64,000 nucleotides of DNA from Prostheceraeus crozeri (Eukaryota > Platyhelminthes > Polycladida > Euryleptidae), in the NCBI GenBank assembly GCA_907163375.1, contig CAJQUW010015625.1, positions 62,001-126,000 on the forward strand. Direction: 5' to 3'. The translations under genes and the position numbers were made by a program. Below the pieces are notes generated by a model. It saw only the letters and a list, made by a program, of their open reading frames with translations, was not told the DNA's origin and made no database searches. Shown here piece after piece: positions 45,621 to 56,656 of this stretch; position 1 is the stretch's first letter; each line of letters opens with the position of its first letter.

Positions 45621-47920
45621 CAGTGGTCGGATTCTGACGCGAATTTCGCGTATTACGCGAATTTGACTGGAAATACGCGAATACGCGAAATTGAGGATTT
45701 ATACGCGAACGAAATTATGCACTTAGATATATTATAATATATACCGCGAGCTAATGCTCTTGTCACTAGATAACTTGATATTGATATTCTAATTCTCATT
45801 CATAATATCAATCTTCTATAGAGTTTATGAACTGCTTTATGTGTTTTATACTTGTGACTAACTAGGCATTATTTAACATCTTATCATTAAGTTTGTAACT
45901 CCATCTGAATTAAGTTTGAACTGCGATGCTCCATATGATATGCGATGGATTTATTAATATTTTTACCTTTTCCAGATCCATTTTACACACGAATGTATGT
46001 TGCTTGTGAATATGCTGAGGTTAACATAAGAATTATGTTAGTACTTCATTCTGAGAATATGATTTTCGGAAATATATCAATTGATCAATCCCGATCGACA
46101 TTGCAAGTCGAGATTAGGCTTCATCAAAGTCTGGTAAAAAACGCCTATGAAAACTATGTAGTAGAATTTTGGTCGAAAGTCGACAAGGTGGGAAAGACAC
46201 CAACCCTCGTAAAAGTCGCCAAAGCGATTTTTATTTTACCACATGGAAACGCGGAGGTCGAACGTATTTTTTTCGGGTCTATCCGATGTAATAACTAAGA
46301 AACGTCGATCGCTGGGTTCTGAAACCATAAAGGCGTTGTCCGTCAGTAAGTCTGTTCTCAACAGCAAAAATTGGACAGCTCTACATCGAAAATAGATCGT
46401 CAACTCAGAGATTCATACACGGCATCGCACTCGAAATATGAAGCATGAAGCAGGAGCAACGATAAGAGCGTGAAGAAAAAGAAATACAGAAATTATAAGA
46501 ACGTCTACGAAAAGAATTGAACGAGGAAATGAACAGAAACGAAAGCATTCGAAAGCACGCGACTGAGATGGAAGACATCGCAACTTCTCTTAAGAAAAAG
46601 GAAGATGAGCAACGGCGACTAACATCTCTTGCAGAGAATGCACTGCAGCAGGCCAGAAAAGCCGAGAGAGACCTGATGGATCTTCGACAAGAAAGGAATG
46701 CATTAGAAATGAAAAAGAAGCCGCGCGCAGTAGAGCACTCGATGTGATTCTAAAAAGACATGTGCACCAATTCTCAGATTCTTCTATGCCGAGTAACAAA
46801 TATTCGCGCTTCGACAAAAAAGACTAATCTGTGTAATTCAATGGATTGCTTGCCATTATGAGTTACATATGCGTATAAAGCAAACTTCTGTGTGTGTTAC
46901 TATTTCGATAAAGTTATAAAGTAGATGGCGCATAAGTTGAAGTCGTAAGTTTTCTTACCTAGATCGTGCATGTAAACAATAAAATACTAATTATGGAAGA
47001 TCCATGATCACAATCAAGTATGGTGGGAAAAACATGTTCTATATTCTACAATATCTTATATGTTCTTATTATATGGTTTTGTATGCTATTTTATTTTATC
47101 AAGTAAAGCTGGGTGTTTCTATTTTCCTGAAAAATTTCCTTTCCATAAGAAGGAACAGAACACGCCAAACAAATGACACGTGAATATTGCGAATACAAAT
47201 TAAGCTAATAAAATCTCCAGTTAAAACGCAATCAGTAATTTTTCAGATACGTAACTACATATCAAATCCTGTATTTCACTGTCACTGTCCATTTATACAT
47301 GTTATTATTATTCAAAATGTTCATTTGCATCGTGCACCTGATGAAGTCTGTGACGAAAATTTGTCAATAAACTGATGCATTTTGAGATTACGTTAATTTT
47401 TCTTTATCCTTAATATCATTGTTGATATCAATCTTCAGATCTACACACCTATAACACGCGGTATGTCCTTTGAAATGAAAAAGGAATTGACTTTCTTGAT
47501 TTTCCTGTTTGAATGAAAGAAGTTTGTTTACACGATAAAAAGACTGCACATACACATTAACTAAGTGAGATTACAAAATTTATATAAAATGGTGCTGTGT
47601 GTGATGTATTGACAAAGCATGAAAATCACTGAAATGCCTATCTGCGTCCTCCATAAGATGTATGTCATCTGATACAAGACGAAATTCTCTCTATCATCTA
47701 TTTTTGTTCGCTGTAAGTGGACTTGTTCCTGTAAACTTATACTCGTAGTACGTAAACTTGTGTTACCACATAAATATATACTTGCTCGTAGGGTACATAA
47801 AACAAAAGTAAACGAAATCAGTGCTGATACGCAAAATCAGCGCTAATACGCGAAATCAGACCTATACGCGAAATCAGAGCCGATACGCGAAATAGGCGAA
47901 ATTTCGAAATCCGACCACTG
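45621..47920 (+). mobile_element. hAT transposon nested within the hAT-type element
   Basis: Ends are CAGTGGTCGGATTCTGACGC and, inverted, CAGTGGTCGGATTTCGAAAT. TTCGCCAC is duplicated perfectly at 45613-45620 and 47921-47928. Both subterminal zones hold clusters of TACGCGAAAT words in opposite directions. The inside carries hAT transposase fragments (45945-46747). Most of the transposase is lost. Confidence 0.9.
45945..46747 (+). pseudogene. hAT transposase fragments with coiled-coil tail
   Basis: The 45945-46298 frame ends in NYVVEFWSKVDKVGKTPTLV and then AKAIFILPHGNAEVERIF, the hAT dimerisation block (LPHGNAxxERxF). After a frame change a highly charged coiled-coil follows, best seen at 46517-46747 (TSLKKKEDEQRRLTSLAENA, then RKAERDLMDLRQERNALE). 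The layout equals that of the hAT at 40312-41434, so the two belong to related lineages although their ends differ. Confidence 0.75.
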
Positions 47921-49027
47921 TTCGCCACCATCTCATAATCAGTAGGATGCCTATAAGAATTTTAAGCTTTGCTCAACTGTATCAGTCTCATCTTGAGCCA
48001 AGACGATTGATATTGTTCTTTAGCTAGGCTCCGTTCTCTTCGAGCGGGGCTTTCCTCACAAAGGTGAGAACAAGATTGTCCGACGCAACACTGTCGAAAT
48101 TAGTGATGCTGAAGCACTTTTTTCTTGCTGAGCAGTAAACTGATAGGACTATGTAGGGCCTATAAAGTTACTCAAACAGAGTTGAATACCCTTTAAAGCT
48201 GCTTTTTCTGCTTTATGCTTAAATCTTACAGCCTACCTACACGCTGTTCATTGTGTCCATTACAATACATTGTTGTATCAAACATTTCATTATCACTAAT
48301 CACTTTTTCATTCATCATGTATTTCTACATGTATACCTACATGTATTCTATTACCGTACTTTTGTAAATTTTTATCGTATTCCTATTGAGCTTGGAGTTA
48401 TTTTTGTGTGGATATGTGAATGCCAAATGCATTAATTTCTCATTTTCATTGATATTGCAAAAAAAGCTATACGAGTATAGGTAATCTACAGTATAGGGTA
48501 TTCAGTCAACTGGTCTGGAGATTAAGAAAGTGGTCAAACCATATATGAATAAGCGTGTTTTACTATAACATGTACCGGTATTATACAACATCATGCTTTT
48601 ACAAGACGTAACAAAAGTCATTTGGACGGATGGACATGAAAATGAGAAAACCACATATTAGCTTCATCAGTGTTATGATTGTTATCATTAATGAGATCAT
48701 TCCACATGATCCAATAGGCCTACAAGTACATACTTTAGTATACCCCGCATATAAAAACTGAAACATAAACTCATTGCCAAGTCATAGAAGTTCAGGCACG
48801 TGTCTATCTCACAATAAAGTTCTAAGCTGATTAAACAGTTGAAACATTTCAGAACTCCTCTGAGAGCCCTCCATGACTCAGCCTGCACAAGCCTATAGGT
48901 ACACCCGGTATGTGACCCTGTGCTTTACAACAAATCCATTGAGCTTGTCAACCCCGGGATCGCAAAAGAAATCGGGATCAATTCCGGGATCAGGAAAAGT
49001 CGGGATTTTGAAAACCCTACTTGAAAT

Positions 49028-49172
49028 CATTCAGGATTTCTTCCCACGCGTTGTTTTTATCTTTTTACGTAAGAGTTGCTGAGAATGTACCAAACAGAAC
49101 GCTCCTCTGTTCGAGAATGAGTGTCAAAAGATGGATATTTCTCTGCGACATCGCTAGGGTATCACAGCGACT
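49028..49172 (-). pseudogene. Harbinger Myb/SANT-like gene fragment, left arm
   Basis: On the minus strand: SRCDTLAMSQRNIHLLTLIL, then EQRSVLFGTFSATLT. This is the start of the trihelix/Myb-SANT domain of the second Harbinger protein, which binds the element ends and carries the transposase into the nucleus. The gene is cut by the hAT at 49019 and, in the ancestral arm, by the Penelope fragment. Confidence 0.7.
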
Positions 49173-49474
49173 AAGTTCAGCAAAACAATAAATGATAAGA
49201 CTCGCACTCGTACTCGCGGTTTCTGATAAATTGGTGTCTGTCAGCGCTAAAAATAAATCAGTAGCGATGGATGGACTGACAAAAATAGTGATTGCTCTTT
49301 GCAACGTTCATGAAAGTTTTCATAAGTGTCATGAAATCGCCTATGAAAATGAACTTATAACTATAAGTCTATATGCAACAAGTTGTCATAAGGCTTATGA
49401 ACATTTTCGATGGTTATGAATTATGAAAGTCATAAGCAGCTGACACTAATATGAAAACAGGTCCTTGGGGAAAA
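49173..49474. other. Unique centre of the Harbinger palindrome
   Basis: 302 bp that are not repeated in inverted form. They hold many TTCATAAG, CTTATGA and TATGAAAG words like the Harbinger subterminal zones, and TCTATATGCAACAAG near 49372-49386, which resembles a Harbinger end. The centre may therefore contain the 3' terminus of one of the two copies. Confidence 0.6.
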
Positions 49475-49613
49475 AGTCGCTGTGATACCCTAGCGATCTC
49501 GCAAAGAAATATCCATCTTTTGACACTCATTCTCGAACAGAAGAGCGTTCTGTTTGGTGCATTCTCAGCAACTCTTACACAAAAATATGAAAACAACGCG
49601 TGGAAAGATTTCA
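49451..49613 (+). pseudogene. Harbinger Myb/SANT-like gene fragment, right arm
   Basis: MKTGPWGKSRCDTLAISQRN, then IHLLTLILEQKSVLFGAFSA and KYENNAWKDFKRL: the first helices of a Myb/SANT-type domain. The reading then runs into the Penelope fragment (from about 49619), so the gene is truncated. It is the mirror twin of 49028-49172. Confidence 0.72.
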
Positions 49614-49618
49614 AGCGC

Positions 49619-50412
49619 CTATATGGAAGTGACCCATTTAACGGTAAAGGCTGGAAGTACCTCAGAATGTACCTCAGTTGTCATATGCTCTTTGCAGAGA
49701 ATATGGAAAAATCGCACAGTGCTGCCGATGTAAAATTGGTGGCCTTTAGAGCAAGAGATCTTATAAACAATGCTTTTCTTCTTGCACTTCTTAGACAAAA
49801 GCACTGGACAATTCGATAAGTTGCAGCGTTGATCTTGTTGTGAGTTCGCATTTCTTAGTGTTCTACTTCTTCTTGTTAGCCGAATATTTATTCTTTCTCG
49901 TCGAAAGACGCTTTTAATTTGGTTATCTGCTGATTCTTCACCAGAAGGCATTTGAACAGCTGTCAAGCGAAAACATCATAGCATCAATTCTGGCACATGA
50001 CCACGATGCAAGCAACCTTCGTCTAAGAGAAGCTTTTTATATCAACAGGTTTAAACCATCAATCAACAACAAACATGAACTGAGCAGGTACAGAGATTCT
50101 CTCTTTTTCTGATAACTAGGATTCAAAATTTACTTATGTGCCACTAACTTTTCAGTCAGGTCATTGTTTTCTATGCAACTGATACTATGTAACCCAGCAC
50201 TACCTGCCTCATGCATATCTCCATTCCCTATTTCCTATATCATCCCTTCCATGTCATATTTTTATGATATCATTGTGCAAAATATTTTGAATCGTATGTA
50301 TAAGTCAGCGCTAGAATTCCTTTTTTGCCTGAAGATGATCACTGAGAAATGATTGAAATTGGTAGCATCATAAAATAAATAAGATAACATCAAATTATTA
50401 TTATTGACTCTT
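49619..50412 (+). mobile_element. Penelope-like fragment with internal inversion, right arm
   Basis: The minus strand of 49619-49966 encodes the GIY-YIG core (IVYKISCSKGHQFYIGSTVR). The + strand from about 49960 to 50114 encodes the domain's C-terminal end in one open frame (HDHDASNLRLREAFYINRF, then FKPSINNKHELSRYRDSLFF and a stop). The 3' region ends CATAAAATAAATAAGATAAC with an ATT-rich tail. The opposite directions of the two halves fit twin-primed reverse transcription. Confidence 0.8.
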
Positions 50413-50551
50413 CCCTATCAACAAAATATGATTTTTTAGTCAAGACATTTTCAAATTATAAATAACTGTTTATTGCAGCCAAACTGAAACTCCTATGAAA
50501 GTACAACGTACACTACACACAGTAAAAGATGCAAAAAATATATCCACAATA

Positions 50552-51585
50552 TTACATGAGTTGTATCACTTCATTTCGACGAGATTGCAGATCAGGATTC
50601 TCAACGTCATCTTCATTTTCTCCTGGAAAATCCATTCCATCTTCCTCGATAATGTTCTCAGAATGATCGCTTCCATGGATATCTTCTTCAATATTAAATG
50701 GTGCATTACACGATAAAGCCATATTATGCAGTATAGCGCGAACAATTAATAACTTCAATGGAAGGCGATCAAATAAGCATCGAAATCTCTGTTTCATTAC
50801 TCCAAATGTGCATTCTACAACGCGACTGGTTTTCTTGTTTGCTCGAACTCGAAATCGAACTTGCTGGTCATTGACAGTATTCAAAAGTGGTGTCAACAAA
50901 AAGTTTGTATTAGCGTATCCAGAGTCCGCCATTAGGTAGCCCAAGGGATGAGGTCGCCAACCAGAGTTCAGCCGATCATACAGTTGGCTGTTGCAGAATA
51001 CACGAGAATCGGAAACACTGCCCGGCCACTTAGCTGACAAGTATAGAATGCGGAGGTCCGGTCCGGCGACTACCATAACGTTTATGCTATCATAACCATG
51101 TCGATCAACGTAACTGTGCTCATTTTCAACTGGTATCTTGATGTTTGCTAAAGTTCCGTCAATTACTCCCACGACGGCCAGAAGTTCAGCTATATCGAAA
51201 AATTTCTGTACTCTTGTTTGGGTTTCAGACTCTCCCTCAAAACTTAGGATATCGTTGAAAAGATTTGTTAACAGCGTCAACAAATCGATCCAAGAATAGT
51301 TTTAGAAACCGTCGATTTGTGTATTCTGTGAGAATCAGCTATTGTAGTGAAAAATATCTCCCGTAGACAGGAATTTCAAAGCAGTTTGAAAAACTTGCTG
51401 TTTCGATGTAAGTGCATAATCCCTACTGGTGGGATCCTCAAGATATATATGACGCGATCGATGATTGAATTCAATGTATCATCATTGAGCCTGAATCGGG
51501 ATATGTTCTCGTCGGGAAGTCTGTTAAAGTTAATACGCTCACGAAAAATCCAAGGTCGTCGCTGAGTTAATTCAAATGTCTCCAT
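50552..51585 (-). pseudogene. PIF/Harbinger DDE transposase, right arm
   Basis: The mirror copy of 43405-44584. The catalytic part (50552-51283) is open for 243 codons and differs from the left copy at only two residues (DILSF for DIISF, MVVAG for MIVAG). The N-terminal part (51376-51585) is open and lacks the LINE-tail insertion, but runs to a stop after RNSKFFKLL. The DDE residues are all present. The 51320-51400 stretch differs more from the left arm than the rest. Confidence 0.87.
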
Positions 51586-51912
51586 TTATGAGTCGTCATC
51601 GTCACTTGAAAGAGCTGTTGAAATCTGCCATGTCCTTTCGCTTTACAACAACTTATTCATAGGCCGTTCCGATTTAATGAAAATCTTAAGCAAATATTGA
51701 AGGAAATCCATTGAATTTCCCTCGAGAAGATTCATAAGTAAATGTTTATGCAACGCACACTTATGACTTTCACTGAAAATTTCTATCTGGTGCACTTATG
51801 AACTTTTTTAAGCTTATGACAATTCAGTTTGAGTTATATGCAACTCAAAACTTCAATATACTTATGACTTTCAATAATAATTAGGTTATGAAAGTTATAT
51901 GCAACAGGCACC

Positions 51913-52699
51913 TGGTGTCAACAGCCGGGCGGGAAAGACAGTAGTCGCTCTGTTCTCCAACAATCGACAACCTGCCTTGTATTGCCAAAGCCGAACGCGC
52001 GCGCATGAACAAATTTTCTCTCGAAGTGAGCGTCTAATTGTCAGATTTCTATAATTGGAATTTCCACTACTGTCCGGCCTGGTCATAATCAAGCAAAATA
52101 TAGGGATTGTTTTAAAATTTCGTTGAGTTAATAAACGCTTTACATTCACTATTACGGTAATCATAATTGGGAGTTCAATGCAGGTGCGGAGATGTCAAGT
52201 GGCTAAAATTCTTTGATTTATCCTTTCAACCGCAAATTAGTCCGGGAGCTAGCGTGAAGTTGTGCAGGGAACGAGGTAGTACATAAAACTTTCACATAGC
52301 ATAGTACACCTCTAACCTACTGCAAAACTTCGCGTCTGCCGGATCAGATCATTTGCTTTTCAGAAATAGAGAGGATAACACAATCCTATGTATTTCCAGT
52401 GGTAAAATTGTGACATTTAAGGTGTTGACTCCATTTTTTTCGAATTTTTGCTCATAAAAGTTACACAAATTGGTATTTTGTTGAACTGGCTATTATAGAA
52501 ATCATCTACAGATCATGCATGATCTTTCAAATGAGTTATCATTCAGTGACAGAGGATGACGTAAAGTGTACAAACAGTCATTATTCTAATGTTACTTTAT
52601 TCTTCAACCGTTTGGCTGCGGTGCTTATTTCATATCATCGTAGCATCAGTGAAAGTCTCTACGAATTATCAGTCTGTCTGTGCCATAGAAATTGACAAC
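51913..52699. other. Intronic DNA, no gene seen
   Basis: No recognised feature between the Harbinger palindrome and the LINE. The last part may be the LINE 5' untranslated region. Confidence 0.45.
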
Positions 52700-52799
52700 G
52701 ATAAACAGTTTATTTCTATGGTCTGTGCTGCGTGTTCAACAGCCGGCATTGTCGTTTGATATCAATCAGCTGTTATCTGTGGCCAGATAGAACAAACCC

Positions 52800-53698
52800 T
52801 TGTCGGACGAATCTTCAATGGTCGATTTTTGGTCACGTGGTTTGTGTCGTAGCTATCCGCTGTCGGAATTCCGCTATCGTGACGTTGATTTGATTGCGTT
52901 GATCGAAGATGGAATCAACATGGATTCAGTTGATGATATGACAGGATTTTTTTTTGATAAGGCCAGACGAATGTCGAATAAACAACTAAGTAAATTGAAT
53001 AAAGCCCAACTTTCAGAGGCCTTGAAAGATGCGATTGGAAATGCGAATAAAGCAAATAAAGCATCTAATTCGGATATCAAAGGATCTATGAAAGAGATGA
53101 TGTTCGAGGTAGTTACAGAAATAAGAAATGATCTAATGAATGAGCAAATGATTTTCTTTCAAAGCGTCGAGAAGAAATTGAAATCTGAAATAAGCTTCAT
53201 TTCAGATCATATCAACTCAATCAAGAATGATATTGAGGCTAAAATCTTGAACGAATTTATGAAAGGAATAAAAGGAAAGACAATTTGATGATATTTGGAT
53301 TGCCGGAATCTGTCTCATACCAGGCCGACGACCGAAAACAACAAGACAAGGTTTTGATTGAAAAATTATTAACAAGTCTTATACAAAGTAGCTCTGAATA
53401 TAAAAGCTTTCATCGTCTTGGTGTTAAAGGGACTAGAAAAAGACCAGTAAAAATATCATTTGCATCCTTTGATGCCAAGAATGATGTTCTTCGTTCAGCA
53501 GTAAAGCTTGATAAATTAGACAGAAATCATGAATTTCGCAACGTCTATATTAAACACGGTCTTACACCTGATGAACTTCTTGCTGATCAAGCTCTTCGAT
53601 CTGAGCTCAAGCAAAGACGTGACAAGGGTGAAAACGCGGTTATTCGAAACGGGAAAATAGGTCATCCACTAATGACTACCGTTAGGTCTGATGTTTGA
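52800..53698 (+). pseudogene. LINE ORF1-like protein
   Basis: Two adjoining frames (52800-53288 and 53285-53698) belong together. The first is a helical, lysine-rich coiled coil (MSNKQLSKLNKAQLSEAL, then NDIEAKILNEFMKGI). The second is an RRM-like nucleic-acid-binding domain: MIFGLPES, FHRLGVKG, RPVKISFASF, RNVYIKHGLTPDE and ELKQRRDKGENAVIRNGKI. The frames overlap by four bases, so a single frameshift separates them. Such proteins coat the LINE RNA. Confidence 0.72.
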
Positions 53699-53699
53699 T

Positions 53700-54110
53700 T
53701 ACCTTCACTTCTCTGTGCGAATACTCGATCAGTGATGAACAAATTGGACTTAATACATGGTACTATTCGACAGAAAAATATCAATATTGTTTTGTTGCTA
53801 CAGAATCGTGGCTTAACGACATGGATACATAATTGACTAAGATAATAAAGGCAAGTTCAAGCGTTGACGAAGCCTAATGAAATTGAATGCTTGATCATAG
53901 ATTTGAGTGGTGCTTCTATATTTCTAATTTGTTGTTATGTTCCTCCCATACCATCGCGACGGAACAGTGATGTTACCTCCTCATTTCTCATCGATGAAAT
54001 TGATCGGCTCTTGTGCTCAAATCCTCGTTGTAATGTTATTATATGTGGCGACTTCAATCGGCTACATGTGTCTGATATTTGCAATAATTGTGATTTGTAT
54101 ATAATATAAC
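53700..54110 (+). pseudogene. LINE AP-endonuclease fragment
   Basis: Around 53720-53830 a broken frame shows NTRSVMNKLDLI and a TESWLND-like word (NTRSxxNK...TESWL is a standard start of LINE endonucleases). The 53864-54109 frame continues with LICCYVPPIPSRRNSD and CNVIICGDFNRLH, the catalytic GDFN block. The C-terminal part is missing or beyond recognition. Confidence 0.75.
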
Positions 54111-54640
54111 TTATATAATAAACCAACTTATGTAGACGCGCAGTTGAATTATATCCTAATTTCTATTGATATTGCAAGTGACGACAAAGTGTCAGCAGCT
54201 CCACCATTTGATAGTTCTATGATTGCTCATATCTCTCTCCTTGCCGAATCTGATAGACAGTCTTCATCACATTGTAACACTGCATCTTTATGTCCAGTAT
54301 TTGATCTTCTTTTTTTCTAACGTGCAAAATTTTGTAAATGAACTGAGGAAAGTAAATTGGAATGTTATGTATAGTGCAAATATGTCTTTGGATAAAAAGT
54401 GTGACATGTTTCATTGTATTTTAGCTTATGTTTTGACTTGATTATTCCAATGATTTATGTATTTTATTTTTTTTATTTATCTAGCAAGGATAAAACTTGG
54501 ATGACTCCGGTTATCAAGTCTTTAATAGATCGACGTTGGGAGGTTTATCGCAATCGAAACTTGCCTCTGTTTAAGATAAAGACCTTAAGATAAAGACACA
54601 AGCTGAAGTACAGAAAGCGAAACGGCGATGGATTGTAAAG

Positions 54641-56205
54641 ATGTCTACAATGGATATTTGGCACGTAGTTCACTCCAGAATGGATGGAAAGTCGAAGAAT
54701 GCCCTGTCATTTATCCTTCATCAGTATCCTGACAGCGAAACGGCAGCAAATGCGATTAACAATGCCTTAAAGAAAGTCTTCCTAAAGACTCGTTCTTTCC
54801 CTGAAATCCCATGTAATGACGACTGGCATATTGCTATCAATGTTGATGACGTTTTTCAGTCACTGAAATCCTTAGACACTACAAAAAGCTCGCCAGATAT
54901 TCCGATACCATTGTATAAACATGCTGCTCATATCTTATGTCAACCTTTGGCCTACTTGTTCAATCTCTCTATTGACTTGAAAGTCGTTCCAAGAAATTGG
55001 AAAATTGGTTGTGTGATACCAGTCCGGAAATGTAAAAACCCTTGTCTTGATGATATAAGACCAATAAGCTTATTAACAACACCGGCTAAATTATTGGAGC
55101 GCATAATCTTGAGTCACATGAAAGATGAATTTCTTCAGCACTATGGCAGAGATCAGTTTGGGTTCCGTCCGAATTCTTCCACAACATGTGCCCTCATTAG
55201 CCTAACGGACCACATCAGTAGAAGTTTGGAAAAATCAAATGTTCACGCGGCACAATTGGTAACGTACGACCTGTCAAAAGCTTTCGATAAAATAAGATCT
55301 GACTTGATTGTAAAACGTCTCATGGAAACGCAAATACCACGTCAATTTATTGCTTGGGTGGCAAACTACCTTTCAGACAGATACCAGTATGTCTGCATCG
55401 ATAATGCCTTAAGTGATATGGTATGTACTACGTCAGGAGTCCCTCAAGGATCAGTGATTGGGCCTTACTTGTTTTCTATAGTAATGGAATCCTTTGAATC
55501 GCTTAGCAGTGACTATCTTCTCATAAAGTTTGCTGATGACTGTAATTGGTGTCTCCCATTATATGCGGATTGTGACAGTCCACATGTAATATCAGAGCAT
55601 CACAGATTTATTGAAAAGATTGGTGTAAAGATATGAACCTCACTCTTAACATATCTTAAGTATAAAACCATGTGTGTCAGTAAAAGAAATTCCTCTAGTC
55701 CACTTGCTCTAAATAGTGTTCAGCAGGTCTCCTCACTCAAACTTCTGGGTGTCACTTTTTGTTCGACTTTGTAATGGAGACTGCACTTTGATAGCGTGAT
55801 ATTATCGGCTTCAAGAAGACTTTATGGTTTGAGTAAGCTGAGAAGTTTTGTAACGAAGAACGACTTAATACGTATTTACAACTCAACTGCAAGGATATCT
55901 CTGGAATACGCCAACCACTTGTTCACGAACATTTCTACCAACGATAAGTCACGTTTCTGCTAAGTTCAAAAACGTTTTCATCGACGGTTATGTGGGTTTG
56001 ATTGTACCTGCGCATGCCTTCCCTCTTTAGACCTTCGTCGACATAAGCAGACAATGAAGCTATTTCGTTCAACCCTTTCTCCAAAACACATCCTCCATCG
56101 ACTTTCACCGCAGAGATCGAAGCGGACAAACAGGTTTCTCTTCCCCATTACTAGAAGTGCATACCGGAGAACTGCTTTTGTTGCTCACGGTATCTTTCTA
56201 CAATA
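54641..56205 (+). pseudogene. LINE reverse transcriptase
   Basis: The open part (54641-55636, 331 codons) has KSSPDIPIPLYKHAAHIL, DIRPISLLTTPAKLLERI, DQFGFRPNSSTT, VTYDLSKAFDKI (first catalytic Asp), TSGVPQGSVIGPYLF and LIKFADDCNW (catalytic pair intact). The thumb and C-terminal part continue to about 56205 in several frames (SLKLLGVTF, RRLYGLSKLR, an FPITRSAYRR-like end). It keeps all active-site residues but is broken downstream. Confidence 0.87.
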
Positions 56206-56380
56206 GTGATGTTATGCGTTGATGACTTGTACCGACTGTAGGCAGTCAAGTCTAATCCTGCTGTCTTCCTCTGTTATCTCTCCCCAGCTCTGCCTCCCGA
56301 CTTATTACTTGTGACTTGCAATTTTGATTTTTATTTGGAAAATATAAACATTTATTATTATTATATACCTGCCGAATTTC

Positions 56381-56656
56381 ACTGAGCCCGAGTTAACTCG
56401 CATCGAGACGGCAAGACAATATCACTGGTGCGTTGCAGGCGGTAATACAATGAGAAACTGAACCCGAGTTAGCTCGTATAGAGACGGCAAGACAATATCA
56501 CTTAACCAAATTAGGTAATTCTCTCTGTCTCAGAAGGGCTTAAGCCACTTCATACTAAACACGAGTTAATTCGGGATTCGTGAACAGGGGAAGGGAAAAC
56601 TTAATCTGTCAGTGACAGTTGCCTGCCCTACCGATGCGCGTTAACTCGGGCTCAGT
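56381..56656. mobile_element. 276-bp MITE with CTGAGCCCGAGTTAAC ends
   Basis: ACTGAGCCCGAGTTAACTCG at the left and, inverted at the right, ACTGAGCCCGAGTTAACGCG, both followed by CATCG. The left half also repeats a CCCGAGTTARCTCG word with GAGACGGCAAGACAATATCA twice (about 56400 and 56480). No coding capacity. A target duplication is not clear. Confidence 0.75.

Larger units (their letters stand above)
45529..49019. mobile_element. hAT-type element inserted in the left Harbinger arm
   Basis: Ends are TAAGGTTTCCAATCCCGGGA and, inverted, TAGGGTTTTCAAAATCCCG. CTTGAAAG and CTTGAAAT at 45521-45528 and 49020-49027 are an 8-bp target copy with one mismatch. The end regions repeat CCCGGGAT words. The right arm has no insertion at this place. 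Its own sequence is about 1.2 kb without coding capacity; the rest is a second hAT at 45621-47920. Confidence 0.86.
43078..51912. mobile_element. Palindromic pair of PIF/Harbinger transposons
   Basis: Two nearly identical Harbinger copies face away from a 302-bp centre (49173-49474). The left arm is 43078-45528 plus 49020-49172, and the right arm 49475-51912. The outer ends read GGGGCCTGTTGCATATAA and, inverted, GGTGCCTGTTGCATATAA, typical Harbinger ends. TTCATAAG/CTTATGA words fill the subterminal zones. Each arm has a DDE transposase gene, a Penelope fragment and the start of a Myb/SANT-like gene, the second Harbinger protein. The centre contains a further end-like TATATGCAACAAG and more CATAAG words. 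No 3-bp target duplication matches at the two outer ends. Confidence 0.85.
52700..56366 (+). mobile_element. Jockey/CR1-group LINE, nearly full length but decayed
   Basis: A + strand non-LTR retrotransposon with ORF1-like, AP-endonuclease and reverse transcriptase regions in the usual order, ending in AAATATAAACATTTATTATT and an ATT tail at about 56350-56366. The FxADD-type RT and the endonuclease-before-RT layout place it in the large Jockey/CR1/L2 assembly; the exact clade is not clear. Several frame changes split the second ORF. The 5' border is approximate. Confidence 0.82.

Noticed and set aside
43078-51912. Palindrome as a simple assembly duplication
   Set aside because: The arms carry independent differences and arm-specific insertions with their own target copies, which a pure assembly artefact would not produce, although long reads are still needed to be sure.
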